Counted from the stretch's first letter, positions 9,326 to 18,507 are shown. The stretch: DNA of 64,000 bases from Nocardioides sp. SR21 (GCF_022761125.1 NZ_JAKWJR010000001.1:62001-126000); one strand, 5' to 3'. The notes: generated from the letters alone by a model not told the origin. A program made the numbers and translations.

Positions 9326-10311
9326 CCGACGCCTCCTGGGAGACGCTCAGCAACCAGGCGGTCGCCGCCGCCGGGCTGGTGTACTTCCTGGCCCTGATCG
9401 CGCACCTGATCGAGTGGAGCTCGCTGCGCACCCTCCCGGTGGCCGCCGGCTCCGAGCGACAGAGCTCGGTCGACATCCCGGGCGGCATCGCGGTGGCGAC
9501 CGGCCCCGACGAGGCCGGTGAGGCGAAGCGGCGGCGTACCGAGCTGTTCGGGCGGCTCGGCTTCCTGCTGACCTGCCTGGCCGTGGCGATCCAGTTCGTC
9601 GCGCTGCTCGCGCGCGGGATGGCCGCCGACCCGAACCGGGTGCCGTGGGGCAACATGTACGAGTTCACGCTGGCCGGCAGCTTCGTGGTCGCGCTGATCT
9701 ACGTCGCGCTCTACCACCGGCTCAAGCTCGCGTGGATGGCCCCGATCGTCGTCGCGTTCGTGCTGACGGTCCTCATGGTCGCGGCGATCTGGCTCTACGC
9801 ACCGGTCGCGCCGCTCACCGAGGCGCTGACGTCGTACTGGCTGGTGATCCACGTGGTCTCCGCGATCATCGCCACCGGCGCGTTCACGCTCGGCGGCATC
9901 ACGTCGGCGATGTTCCTCGTGAAGTCGCGCGGCTCGGAGCGGACCACCGGGTACGTCGCGCGGCTCCCGCAGCCCGAGGTGCTGGACCGGGTGTCGTACC
10001 GGCTGCACGCGTTCGGCTTCCCGGTGTGGACCTTCGCGGTGCTGATCACCGGCCCGATCTGGGCGCACCAGGCCTGGTCGTCGTACTGGAACTGGGACCC
10101 CAAGGAGGTGTGGGCGTTCATCACCTGGGTGGTCTACGCGGCGTACCTCCACGCGCGCACCACCGCCGGCTGGAAGGGCCGCAACGCCGCGATCCTGGCG
10201 CTGGTCGGCATGGCGACGCTGTGGTTCAACTTCATCGGGATCAACTACTTCTCGACGACCAGCCAGCACTCGTACGCCGGCGGCGCGCCGGCTGTGGTGC
10301 AGCAGCGCTAG
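9322..10311 (+). CDS. ccsB: Cytochrome c biogenesis protein CcsB (ResC-type heme handling subunit)
   Basis: The protein has 329 residues. Its ATG overlaps the resB stop. It is polytopic with about eight hydrophobic segments. The tryptophan-rich heme-binding WWD-type motif is visible as SYWNWDPKEVWAFITW, and conserved histidines lie in LVIHVVSA, ARLPQPEVLDRVSYRLHAFGFP and IWAHQAW. It is the ResB partner in System II maturation. Its stop overlaps the stop of the convergent small gene through a CTAG at 10308-10311, leaving no room for a separate terminator. Confidence 0.95.
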   Translation: MTDASWETLSNQAVAAAGLVYFLALIAHLIEWSSLRTLPVAAGSERQSSVDIPGGIAVATGPDEAGEAKRRRTELFGRLGFLLTCLAVAIQFVALLARGMAADPNRVPWGNMYEFTLAGSFVVALIYVALYHRLKLAWMAPIVVAFVLTVLMVAAIWLYAPVAPLTEALTSYWLVIHVVSAIIATGAFTLGGITSAMFLVKSRGSERTTGYVARLPQPEVLDRVSYRLHAFGFPVWTFAVLITGPIWAHQAWSSYWNWDPKEVWAFITWVVYAAYLHARTTAGWKGRNAAILALVGMATLWFNFIGINYFSTTSQHSYAGGAPAVVQQR

Positions 10312-10517
10312 CCGGCTTCCGGGTCCTCCGGGTGCTTGCGCTTCCGGTCGAGGTCGCGCAGGAAGTCCGGGTCGTCGTCGGGCCCCATCACGCGGGGCGG
10401 CTGCGGCTTGGGCTTCGGCCGGCGGGGGGCCGGGGCGACGCCGCGCCGCTGGATCACACGCACGGTGAGGTAGATCGCGACCGCGACGAGGATCACCACG
10501 AGCAGGAATCTCAGCAC
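10308..10517 (-). CDS. Small single-pass membrane protein, function unknown
   Basis: The 69-residue protein has one N-terminal membrane helix (residues 3-21, LRFLLVVILVAVAIYLTVRV) followed by a basic proline-rich stretch (RRPKPKPQPP) and an acidic/basic tail. I do not recognise a domain. It ends on the same CTAG as ccsB and is divergent from the DUF4229 gene with about 43 bases between starts. Codon use has the G/C third-position bias of the neighbours, which supports a real gene, but the evidence is modest. Confidence 0.6.
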   Translation of the reverse strand: MLRFLLVVILVAVAIYLTVRVIQRRGVAPAPRRPKPKPQPPRVMGPDDDPDFLRDLDRKRKHPEDPEAG

Positions 10518-10560
10518 CCCTCCAATGTAGGCGGTGCGTGGTCACGCCTACTCTGATCGG

Positions 10561-10827
10561 GTGAAGGAGTTCTGGATCTACACCCTGCTGCGCCTCGTCC
10601 TCTTCCTTGGCTCGTTCGGGATCGTCGCCGGGGTCTGGGTCCTCGTCGCCGGCGAGGTGCCCGTCTTCTGGGCCGTCGTGATCGCGTTCGTCATGAGCGG
10701 CCTCGGGTCGTACTTCCTCCTCAACGGGCCCCGTGAGGCGCTGGCGCGGAAGGTCGACACCCGTGCCCAGAAGATGTCCTCCAAGCTCGACGAGATGCGC
10801 GCCAAGGAGGACGCGGACGGCGCCTGA
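10561..10827 (+). CDS. DUF4229 family small membrane protein
   Basis: The 88-residue protein has two hydrophobic segments (about 6-27 and 35-55), then the sequence LNGPREALARKVDTRAQKM and a charged, probably helical tail. This fits the actinobacterial DUF4229 family, whose gene usually lies next to menA, as here. Function is unknown. GTG 10561 is chosen over an in-frame start at 10534 because the added residues (MRGHAYSDR) are not part of the family's hydrophobic start. Confidence 0.75.
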   Translation: MKEFWIYTLLRLVLFLGSFGIVAGVWVLVAGEVPVFWAVVIAFVMSGLGSYFLLNGPREALARKVDTRAQKMSSKLDEMRAKEDADGA

Positions 10828-10848
10828 CGTCGCCGCGCCGCCCCCGCT

Positions 10849-10920
10849 TGTAACGCGGGGTTTGTGCCACTGGGCACCCTGAAATTTCGAGGTCACCAGA
10901 GGGCATAACCCCGCGTTACA
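10849..10920. repeat. 72-bp palindromic element between convergent genes
   Basis: Bases 10849-10862 (TGTAACGCGGGGTT) and 10907-10920 are perfect inverted copies. The symmetry continues imperfectly inward: over 30 bases per arm, 22 match, leaving a loop of about 12 bases around GAAATTTC. It fills the gap between the convergent DUF4229 and menA genes. It could act as a bidirectional terminator or be a REP-like mobile palindrome. No T-run follows either arm. Confidence 0.85.
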
Positions 10921-10932
10921 TGTGTTGGGGCG

Positions 10933-11808
10933 TCAGCCGCAGACGACCAGCGCGGCGCTGACGAGGACCGCCCAGAGCAGCTCGGCGAGGCCGGTCTCCT
11001 GGAGCACCGGGATCAGCCCTGGGCCGGTGGCGCCCCCGAGGACGGTGCGCGCGGCGGGCAGGGCCAGCAGCAGGAAGCCCAGGCCCACGAGGACCCACCA
11101 GCACGACACGAGCGCGACCAGCACGACGGCGACGGCGGCGAGGAGCACCAGGGCGGCGTACAGCAGCCGGGTGCGCCGGTCGCCGAGCACGACGGCCAGG
11201 GTGCGCTTGCCGGCGAGCGTGTCGGTCGGGATGTCGCGCAGGTTGTTCGCGACGAGGATCGCGCAGGCGAGGGCGCCGATGCCGACGGCCGCCCAGAGCG
11301 AGGCCCACTCCCACGTCTCGGTCTGGACGTACGTCGTGCCGACGACCGCGACCAGTCCGAAGAACACGAACACCATGACCTCGCCGAGGCCGAGGTAGCC
11401 GTACGGCTTCGAGCCGCCGGTGTAGAACCACGCGGCCAGCACCGAGACGAGCCCGACCGCCACGAGCCACCAGGCGGTGGTGGCGGCGAGCACCAGGCCC
11501 GCGACCGCGGCGACGCCGAAGGCCAGGAACGCCGCTCGCTTCACCGCGGCAGCCGGAGCGGCACCCGAGCCGACCAGCCGCATCGGGCCGACCCGGTCGG
11601 CGTCGGTCCCGCGGATGCCGTCGGAGTAGTCGTTCGCGTAGTTCACCGCGACCTGCAGCGCGAGGGCGACGACGAGCGCGAGCAGCGCCTTCCACCACAC
11701 GAAGCCGTCGACGTACGCCGCGACGCCCGAGCCGGCGAGCACCGGGGAGAGCGCGGCCGGGAGCGTGCGGGGCCGCGCGCCGGCGAGCCACTGGGAAGGA
11801 GTTGCCAC
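10933..11808 (-). CDS. menA: 1,4-dihydroxy-2-naphthoate polyprenyltransferase
   Basis: The 291-residue integral membrane UbiA-family enzyme attaches the polyprenyl chain to dihydroxynaphthoate, giving demethylmenaquinone. The first Asp-rich prenyl diphosphate site is NYANDYSDGIRGTD (near 56-70), and the hydrophobic profile (eight or nine segments) matches the family. It lies 10 bases downstream of the MFS gene on the same strand. The prenyl donor would come from the synthase at 40235 and the product would be methylated by MenG at 23471. Confidence 0.95.
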   Translation of the reverse strand: MATPSQWLAGARPRTLPAALSPVLAGSGVAAYVDGFVWWKALLALVVALALQVAVNYANDYSDGIRGTDADRVGPMRLVGSGAAPAAAVKRAAFLAFGVAAVAGLVLAATTAWWLVAVGLVSVLAAWFYTGGSKPYGYLGLGEVMVFVFFGLVAVVGTTYVQTETWEWASLWAAVGIGALACAILVANNLRDIPTDTLAGKRTLAVVLGDRRTRLLYAALVLLAAVAVVLVALVSCWWVLVGLGFLLLALPAARTVLGGATGPGLIPVLQETGLAELLWAVLVSAALVVCG

Positions 11809-11818
11809 GAAGGGAGAT

Positions 11819-13063
11819 TCAAGCAGCCGCGGGCTGCTGGCTGCGCGTCAGGTAGCGCTCCGCCGCCGCGGCGGTCGGCTTCATGAAGATCGTCGCGACC
11901 ACGACGATGCCCGCGATCGTCAGCCAGCCGAGGGTGCCCTGCTCCATCGCGAGGTAGGTGAACACCGCCGGCGCCCAGACGCTGCCCAGGGTCCCGCCCA
12001 GGTGGGCGGTGCCTTGGTACTCCCCGCGTCGCTCGGGGTCCGAGAGCTCGGACAGGAAGCCCCAGTGCCCGGCCGACTGGAACAGCTCGGCCCCGGTCAC
12101 GGTCACGTGCCCGACCCAGACCAGCAGGATCGTCGTCCAGCCGACCGTGTCGTGGGTGACCAGCACGATGAAGCACGAGAGCACGAAGAACGCGGCCGAG
12201 ATCCGGGCCGCGCGCAGCGATGACGAGACCGAGTTCACGCCTCGGGCCGCCGGCACCTGGAGGAGCACGGCGAGCACCGTGTTGGTGCCGAACAGCCACG
12301 CCAGCAGCACGTGCGGTGCGTCGGTCTCCTGCACCAACCAGAGCGGGATCACGATGTTCAGCAGCACCTGGTTGGTCCCGAGCACGCCGTCGAACACGTT
12401 GAGCAGCACGAACCCGCGGTTGCGGAGCGCGCCGGACGTCAGCGCCTTCTCGACCGGCGTGGCCGGGAGCTCGTCGTGCTCGGCGTTCGGGAGCCGGCTG
12501 ACCATCAGCGCGTTGAGGAAGAGGATGCCCGCGGTCACCCACGGCACCGCCTGGAGGATCGTGTCGCTGTCGAACGCGAGCGCGATCCCGCCGATCATCG
12601 CGCCGAGGCTGTAGCCGATGTTCCGGGCTGCCCGCATGAACGCCATCGAGCGGACCCGTTCGTCGTGCGGGAACACGTCGATCGTGTACGCGCCGCGGCC
12701 GTTCCAGGCCGCGACCTGCACCACCTCGAGCACGACCATCATCACGAGGAACGCCGCGAAGCTGCCGATGAACGGCCAGGCAAGGAACAGCGCCGCCTGC
12801 CCGGTGGCGCCCATCCACCACAGCCGCTTCGGGCCGATCCGGTCCGCCGCTCGGCCGAGCGGTACGGCGCAGAAGAACGCCGCGATCCCGGCGACGGTCA
12901 GGCCGAGGCCCACCTGGGCCGCGCTGAGCCCGACGATCTGGGTGAAGAACACCGCGCTGCCCGTGAGGAACGCGCCCTCGCCGGCGGCCGAGAGGACCGA
13001 CTGCTCCGACAGCCTCCGAGCCAGGGGAGTGGGTGGCAGGAAGCGGTCGAGACGGGATGGCAC
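11819..13063 (-). CDS. MFS transporter
   Basis: With the GTG at 13063 the protein has 414 residues and about twelve hydrophobic segments. The MFS signature between segments 2 and 3 reads GRAADRIGPKRLWWMG. The substrate is not evident; family members range from sugar to drug exporters. The open frame continues upstream to 13975 but that part is antisense to menE, so the short start is preferred. Only 36 bases separate this start from the divergent menE start, so both promoters must be compact or overlapping. It may be co-transcribed with menA 10 bases downstream. Confidence 0.85.
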   Translation of the reverse strand: MPSRLDRFLPPTPLARRLSEQSVLSAAGEGAFLTGSAVFFTQIVGLSAAQVGLGLTVAGIAAFFCAVPLGRAADRIGPKRLWWMGATGQAALFLAWPFIGSFAAFLVMMVVLEVVQVAAWNGRGAYTIDVFPHDERVRSMAFMRAARNIGYSLGAMIGGIALAFDSDTILQAVPWVTAGILFLNALMVSRLPNAEHDELPATPVEKALTSGALRNRGFVLLNVFDGVLGTNQVLLNIVIPLWLVQETDAPHVLLAWLFGTNTVLAVLLQVPAARGVNSVSSSLRAARISAAFFVLSCFIVLVTHDTVGWTTILLVWVGHVTVTGAELFQSAGHWGFLSELSDPERRGEYQGTAHLGGTLGSVWAPAVFTYLAMEQGTLGWLTIAGIVVVATIFMKPTAAAAERYLTRSQQPAAA

Positions 13064-13099
13064 GGCGGTATCCCACCACGCCCGACTAGGGTCGGTCGC

Positions 13100-14089
13100 G
13101 TGAATTCCGCGGTCCGCGAGCTCGCCGCCTGGCTGGCCGCCGACGACCCCGCTCCGTGGCTGGTCGAGACGTCCGGGTCGACCGGCGTCCCCAAGCGGGT
13201 GGCGCTCTCCCGGGCTGCTGTGCTGGCCTCGGTGGAGGCGTCCGCGCGCCGACTCGGGGCATCCGGCCGGTGGCTGCTCGCCGTGCCGTCGTCGTACGTC
13301 GCCGGCCTCCAGGTCGTGTGCCGCTCGCTGGTCGCGGGCCACGAGCCGGTGCTGCTCGACGACCACGCGTCGTTCGCCGAGGCCGCGCGGGACGCCGACT
13401 TCGTCTCGCTGGTGCCGACCCAGCTGCACCGCCTGCTCGACGGCGACGCCGACGCGCTGCGGTCCTTCCACACCGTGCTGCTCGGCGGCGGCCCGATCGA
13501 CCCGGGCCTGCGGGCGCGTGCCGAGGAGGCGGGCGTGCACGTGGTCGCGACCTACGGCTCCGCGGAGACCGCGGGCGGCTGCGTGTACGACGGCTACGCG
13601 CTCGACGGCGTGGCGCTGAAGATCGACAACGACGGCCGCATCCGGATCGCCGGGCCCACGCTGTTCGACGGGTACGACGGTGACCCGGCGCGGACCGCCG
13701 AGGTCCTCGTCGACGGGTGGTTCCTGACGTCCGACGCCGGTCGCCTCGACGACGACGGCCGGCTGCAGGTGCTGGGCCGCCTGGACGACGTCGTGGTCAG
13801 CGGCGGGGTCAACGTCCCCGGCCCGGCGGTCGCGGCCCGGCTGCGCGCGCACCCCTCGGTCGAGGCGGTCGAGGTGCTCGGCGTACCGGACGAGGAGTGG
13901 GGCAACCGGCTGGTCGCGTTCGTGGTCGGCACCCTCGACCTCGAGGACGCGCGCGCCTGGGTGGCGGAGACGCACCCGCGGTCGTGGGGACCCCGGCAGG
14001 TCGTCCTTCTCGACGCGATCCCGCTGCTGCCCAACGGCAAGCCGGACCGGCTCACGTTGAAGGACTCTGTCATTCAGGGGGGAGTGTGA
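13100..14089 (+). CDS. menE: o-Succinylbenzoate--CoA ligase
   Basis: The 329-residue AMP-forming ligase activates o-succinylbenzoate with CoA. The P-loop-like motif is ETSGSTGVPKRV (residues 22-33), followed by ATYGSAETAGG and the GWFLTSDAGRLDDDGRLQVLGR hinge region; catalytic Lys is in LLPNGKPDRL. It lacks much of the N-terminal part of Bacillus MenE (about 480 residues), as is common in actinobacteria. The start is GTG 13100. Its stop overlaps menC. Pathway assignment is strong because menC and menD follow directly. Confidence 0.93.
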   Translation: MNSAVRELAAWLAADDPAPWLVETSGSTGVPKRVALSRAAVLASVEASARRLGASGRWLLAVPSSYVAGLQVVCRSLVAGHEPVLLDDHASFAEAARDADFVSLVPTQLHRLLDGDADALRSFHTVLLGGGPIDPGLRARAEEAGVHVVATYGSAETAGGCVYDGYALDGVALKIDNDGRIRIAGPTLFDGYDGDPARTAEVLVDGWFLTSDAGRLDDDGRLQVLGRLDDVVVSGGVNVPGPAVAARLRAHPSVEAVEVLGVPDEEWGNRLVAFVVGTLDLEDARAWVAETHPRSWGPRQVVLLDAIPLLPNGKPDRLTLKDSVIQGGV

Positions 14090-15042
14090 AGGTCTACAGC
14101 CTGCCGATGCGCACGAGGTTCCGCGGCATCACGGTCCGCGAGGGTGTGTTGTTCCGCGGCTCCCCGGAGTCCGGGGGGCGCGGCTGGGGCGAGTGGAGCC
14201 CCTTCCTGGAGTACGACGACGAGGTCGCCGAGCCCTGGCTGCGCTGTGCCGAGGAGGCCGCGGCAGGGGACTGGCCGGAGCCGGTGCGCGACGCCGTACC
14301 GGTCAACGTCACGGTCCCCGCCGTCGGGCCCGAGCAGGCGCACGCGATCGTCACGCGCGGCGGCTGCCGCACCGCGAAGGTCAAGGTCGCCGAGCCGGGC
14401 CAGACCCTCGCCGACGACCAGGCGCGGCTGGAGGCGGTCCGCGACGCGCTCGGTCGCGACGGGCGGATCCGCGTGGACGCCAACGGGCTCTGGGACGTCG
14501 AGACCGCCGTCGCGTCGATCACCGTGCTCGACCTGGCCGCCGACGGCCTGGAGTACGTCGAGCAGCCCTGCATGGCGGTCGAGGACCTGGCCGCCGTACG
14601 CCGCCGAGTGTCGGTGCCGATCGCGGCGGACGAGTCGATTCGTCGGGCCGCCGATCCGTACCGGGTCCGGGATCTCGAGGCCGCGGACGTCGCGGTGCTC
14701 AAGGTGCAGCCGCTCGGCGGGGTGCGCGCGTGCCTGCGGATCGCCGAGGACATCGGGCTGCCGGTCGTGGTCTCCTCGGCGCTGGAGACCAGCGTCGGGA
14801 TCGCCGCCGGTGTCGCCCTGGCGGCCGCGCTGCCGGACCTGCCGTACGCGTGCGGGCTGGCGACCGTGCAGCTGCTCGAGCGCGACGTCGTCACGGACCC
14901 GCTGCTCCCGGTCGACGGCATGCTCCCGGTGCGGGTGCCGACCGTCGACGAGTCGCTGATCGAGGCCGATCCCGAGCGGGTCGCGCACTGGGAGGCCCGG
15001 CTCGCCGCCGTACGCGCGGTGCGGCAGGATCGACGCTCGTGA
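14086..15042 (+). CDS. menC: o-Succinylbenzoate synthase
   Basis: The 318-residue enolase-superfamily enzyme dehydrates SHCHC to o-succinylbenzoate. Catalytic elements are the KxK motif (TAKVKVAEPG), metal ligands in RVDANGLWD, VEQP and AADES, and a second catalytic lysine in VLKVQPLGGV. The GTG start overlaps the menE stop as GTGA, and the 3' end overlaps menD the same way, so the three genes are translationally coupled. Confidence 0.95.
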   Translation: MKVYSLPMRTRFRGITVREGVLFRGSPESGGRGWGEWSPFLEYDDEVAEPWLRCAEEAAAGDWPEPVRDAVPVNVTVPAVGPEQAHAIVTRGGCRTAKVKVAEPGQTLADDQARLEAVRDALGRDGRIRVDANGLWDVETAVASITVLDLAADGLEYVEQPCMAVEDLAAVRRRVSVPIAADESIRRAADPYRVRDLEAADVAVLKVQPLGGVRACLRIAEDIGLPVVVSSALETSVGIAAGVALAAALPDLPYACGLATVQLLERDVVTDPLLPVDGMLPVRVPTVDESLIEADPERVAHWEARLAAVRAVRQDRRS

Positions 15043-16604
15043 GCTCCACCGCGCTGGCCCGTCAGGTCGTCGCCGCCCTGATCGAGGCCGGCGTCACCGA
15101 GATCGTGATCGCGCCCGGATCGCGCAACGCACCGCTGTCGTTCGCGGCGTTCGACGCGGCCGCCGCAGGACTCGTCCGGCTGCACACGCGGATCGACGAG
15201 CGCACCGCCGGGTTCCTCGCCCTCGGGCTGTCGCGCAACCACCGGCGGGCGGCGGTGATCTGCACGTCCGGCACCGGCGTCGCGAACCTCCACCCGGCGA
15301 TCCTCGAGGCCGCCCATGCCGACGTCGACCTGGTGGTCGTGACCGCCGACCGTCCGGCTCGGATGCGCGGCACCAGCGCCAACCAGACCACCGACCAGGT
15401 CGGCGTCTTCGGCCCGCTCGTCGAGACGCAGGACGCCACCGGGCTGCTCGAGCTCATGACGACTGGTCCGGTGCACGTCAACGTCCCCCTCGAGGAGCCG
15501 CTGGTGCCCGAGGGCCGCTGGACGCCCGACGTCATCCCCGGCGAGCCCGTGCGGCACCTGCGCGCGGCCGTGCACGTGACGATCCCCAACGGTCCGCGCA
15601 CGGTCGTCGTCGCCGGCGACGACGCCGGACCGCCGGCGCGGATGCTCGCCGAGCGGGCCGGCTGGCCTCTCCTCGCCGAGCCGTCGAGCGGCTCGCGCAC
15701 CGGCGAGAACGCCATCCGCGCCTACCGCTTGCTGCTCGGCACCGACCTCGGCGACCGCGTCGAGCGCGTGGTCGTCTGCGGGCACCCGACGCTGTCGCGC
15801 CCCGTCAGCCGGCTGCTCGCGCGCGCCGACGTCCACGTCATCGACACCCCGGCGTACGGCGTCTGGCACGAGCGCCCGTTCCCGGTCACCGAGCGGCTGC
15901 CGGTCGTCCCCACCGTGGCGCAGCCCGACGACCCGGCCTGGCTCGAGGAGTGGCACGCCGCCGACCGCTCGGTCTCGCGCCAGCTCGACGCGCTGCTCGC
16001 GGCCGAGCCCGAGCTGACGCCGCACGAGGTCGCCGGTGCCGTCGCGCGGGCGTTCGAGGAGGGCGCGCTGCTCGTGGTGGGGGCCTCGAGCCCGATCCGC
16101 GACCTGGACCTGATGGTGCCGCGCTACCGCGTCGGCGCGCGCCGCAAGGTGCTCGCGAACCGTGGCCTCGCCGGCATCGACGGCACCATCTCCACGGCGA
16201 TCGGCGCCGCCTTGGCCCGCCCGGACAGCACGCGGTCCCTCGCCCTGATGGGGGACGTGACGTTCCTGCACGACTCCAACGGCCTGGTCATCGGCCCGGG
16301 GGAGCCGATGCCGGACCTGACGATCGTGGTCGTGAACGACGACGGTGGCTCGATCTTCTCGATGCTGGAGCAGGGCGCGAGCGAGTACGCCGAGCAGCAC
16401 GAGCGGCTCTTCGGCACCCCGCACGGCGTCGACCTGGCGTCGCTGTGCGCCGCCACGCGCACCCCGCACCTGCGCGTCACCAGCCTCCCGGAGCTCGAGC
16501 AGGCGCTGGCCAGCCCCAACGGCGGCATCGAGGTCATCGAGGCCGTCGTACGCCGTGACAACCGCCGCGCCTTGGACGAGCGCATCCGGTCCTTGCGGCC
16601 TTAG
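15039..16604 (+). CDS. menD: 2-Succinyl-5-enolpyruvyl-6-hydroxy-3-cyclohexene-1-carboxylate synthase
   Basis: The 521-residue thiamine-diphosphate enzyme joins isochorismate and 2-oxoglutarate. IAPGSRNAPLSFA near the N-terminus is the MenD signature, with the catalytic Glu-type region in HTRIDERTAGFLALGL. The TPP-binding part shows MGDVTFLHDSNGL followed by VVNDDGGSIFSML. Length is slightly short of E. coli MenD (556). The GTG overlaps menC. Its substrate isochorismate is made by the enzyme at 21533-22753. The genes for the later ring-closure steps (menB, menH) are not in the window. Confidence 0.96.
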   Translation: MSSTALARQVVAALIEAGVTEIVIAPGSRNAPLSFAAFDAAAAGLVRLHTRIDERTAGFLALGLSRNHRRAAVICTSGTGVANLHPAILEAAHADVDLVVVTADRPARMRGTSANQTTDQVGVFGPLVETQDATGLLELMTTGPVHVNVPLEEPLVPEGRWTPDVIPGEPVRHLRAAVHVTIPNGPRTVVVAGDDAGPPARMLAERAGWPLLAEPSSGSRTGENAIRAYRLLLGTDLGDRVERVVVCGHPTLSRPVSRLLARADVHVIDTPAYGVWHERPFPVTERLPVVPTVAQPDDPAWLEEWHAADRSVSRQLDALLAAEPELTPHEVAGAVARAFEEGALLVVGASSPIRDLDLMVPRYRVGARRKVLANRGLAGIDGTISTAIGAALARPDSTRSLALMGDVTFLHDSNGLVIGPGEPMPDLTIVVVNDDGGSIFSMLEQGASEYAEQHERLFGTPHGVDLASLCAATRTPHLRVTSLPELEQALASPNGGIEVIEAVVRRDNRRALDERIRSLRP

Positions 16605-16617
16605 GAAGAATGACCCC

Positions 16618-18492
16618 GTGGACGTCGCCCTCTTCATGATCTCGCTCGCCATCGGTGTCCTCGGCGGCGTGATGGTGTCGCGCTGGGTCGGGATCCCGTC
16701 GCCGCTGCTGCTCGTCGTCGCCGGCGTCGGGGCGTCGTTCCTGCCGTTCGTCCCGCAGGTGCACCTCGAGCCCGAGGTCGTGCTGATCGGCCTGCTGCCG
16801 CCGCTGCTGTACGCCGCGTCGATCTCGTCGTCGCTCGTCGACTTCAACGCCTACCGGCGCCCGATCCTGCTGCTCTCGGTCGGGGCCGTCGTGTTCACGA
16901 CCCTCGGCGTCGCCTGGGTGGTGCACGAGCTGATCCCCGGCATCCCGTGGGCCGTCGCGATCGCGCTCGGCGCGGTCGTCGCCCCACCGGACGCCGTCGC
17001 GGCGACCGCGATCGGGCGGCACATCGGCCTGCCCCGCAAGATCGTCACGATCCTCGAGGGCGAGTCGCTCTTCAACGACGCCACCGCCCTGGTGCTGCTG
17101 CGCACCGCCCTCGGCGTCGCCGCCGGCACCGTCGCGGTGTCGGTGTGGGGCATCGGCCTCGACTTCCTGGTCGCCGCGGTCGGCGGCACGGCGATCGGCC
17201 TGGCGGCGTACTGGATCGTCGCCCGGATGCGGCGCCGGATCACCGACCCGGCGATCGACGTCGCGCTCTCGCTGGTGGTGCCGTTCTTCTGCTACATCGT
17301 CGCCGAGGAGGTCCACGTCTCCGGCGTGATCGCCGTCGTCGTCGCCGGCCTGCTGCTCGGTCACCGTGCCCCGGTGCTGCAGACCGCGCAGTCGCGGATC
17401 GCGGAGCGCATCAACTGGCGCACGGTCTCCTTCCTGCTCGAGAACACCGTCTTCGCGCTGATCGGCCTCCAGGCCCAGTGGCTGTTCCAGGACCTCGCCG
17501 ACAGCGACCTGGGTGCCGGCCGCATCGTCGCGGTCTGCCTCGCGACGCTCGCGGCCGTGATCGTGCTCCGGCTCGTGTGGGTGATGGGCTCGCGCTGGGT
17601 GCTCTTCCGGCGCCCGCGCGACCGCGACGCGAGCCACGCCGTACCGCCGTGGTCGTTCATGTTCCTGCTCGGCTGGGCGGGCATGCGTGGCGTGGTCACG
17701 CTCGCCGCCGCGTTCGCCATCCCGCCGACCACCGAGCACCGCGAGGTGCTCTTCATGATCGCGTTCACGGTCGTGGCCGGGACCCTGCTCATCCAGGGCC
17801 TCTCGCTGCCGTGGTTCGCCCGCAGGCTCCGCGTCCCCGCGCCGGACCCGCTCGACGACGCGCTCGCTCGCGCCACCCTGCTGCAGCAGGCGTCGAAGGC
17901 CGCGCTCGAGGAGCTGGACTCCCTGGAGTACGACGACCCCGCGGGCGTCGTCGACCTGATCCGGCAGCGGCTCGACCAGCGCAACTTCGCCGCCTGGGAG
18001 CGCCTCGGCACCCAGAGCGACCAGGAGTCGCCGGCCGCGCTGTACTACCGGATCCGCAGCCGGCTCATCGACGCCGAGCGCAACCGGATCCTGGAGATCC
18101 GCAGCGAGGGACAGGTCCCCTCCGAGGTGGTCGCCGACGTGCTGGCGATGCTGGACGTCGAGGAGTCGATGCTCGACAGCGCGGAGCAGGAGCGCGACGA
18201 GACCGCGGCGTACGCCGCCCGCCGCTGGCAGATCGGCGACCTGTGCGCCGACCTCGAGCAGCACCCGACCGTCGATGAGGAGCCGGCGACGTACTGCCGG
18301 GCCTGCGTGGAGGCCGGCACCCCGTGGGTGTCGCTGCGGCGCTGCCTCGAGTGCGGCAACGTCGGGTGCTGCGACTCCTCGCAGCTCCAGCACGCCACCG
18401 AGCACTTCCACGACACGCAGCACGCCGTCATGCAGTCCGCCGAGCCCGGCGAGAACTGGCGGTGGTGCTACGTGCACCACCTGACGGCGTAG
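16618..18492 (+). CDS. CPA1-type Na+/H+ antiporter with C-terminal UBP zinc finger
   Basis: The protein has 624 residues. Residues about 1-410 are a CPA1/NhaP-type exchanger with some twelve membrane segments; the transport aspartates are in APPDAVAATAIG and EGESLFNDATALVLL. A cytoplasmic helical region (about 420-545) follows. Residues about 555-624 form a UBP-type zinc finger: CRAC, CLECGNVGCC, then conserved histidines in HATEHFHDTQHAV and a final WCYVHH. The GTG start lies 13 bases after menD. The finger binds ubiquitin C-termini in eukaryotes; its bacterial ligand is unknown. Confidence 0.88.
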   Translation: MDVALFMISLAIGVLGGVMVSRWVGIPSPLLLVVAGVGASFLPFVPQVHLEPEVVLIGLLPPLLYAASISSSLVDFNAYRRPILLLSVGAVVFTTLGVAWVVHELIPGIPWAVAIALGAVVAPPDAVAATAIGRHIGLPRKIVTILEGESLFNDATALVLLRTALGVAAGTVAVSVWGIGLDFLVAAVGGTAIGLAAYWIVARMRRRITDPAIDVALSLVVPFFCYIVAEEVHVSGVIAVVVAGLLLGHRAPVLQTAQSRIAERINWRTVSFLLENTVFALIGLQAQWLFQDLADSDLGAGRIVAVCLATLAAVIVLRLVWVMGSRWVLFRRPRDRDASHAVPPWSFMFLLGWAGMRGVVTLAAAFAIPPTTEHREVLFMIAFTVVAGTLLIQGLSLPWFARRLRVPAPDPLDDALARATLLQQASKAALEELDSLEYDDPAGVVDLIRQRLDQRNFAAWERLGTQSDQESPAALYYRIRSRLIDAERNRILEIRSEGQVPSEVVADVLAMLDVEESMLDSAEQERDETAAYAARRWQIGDLCADLEQHPTVDEEPATYCRACVEAGTPWVSLRRCLECGNVGCCDSSQLQHATEHFHDTQHAVMQSAEPGENWRWCYVHHLTA

Positions 18493-18507
18493 CTGGGCGG
18501 GTCGCCC

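Noticed and set aside
14094..16847. Minus-strand open frame of 917 codons opposite menC and menD
   Set aside because: Antisense to two enzymes with clear motifs; composition is low complexity and no domain is visible.
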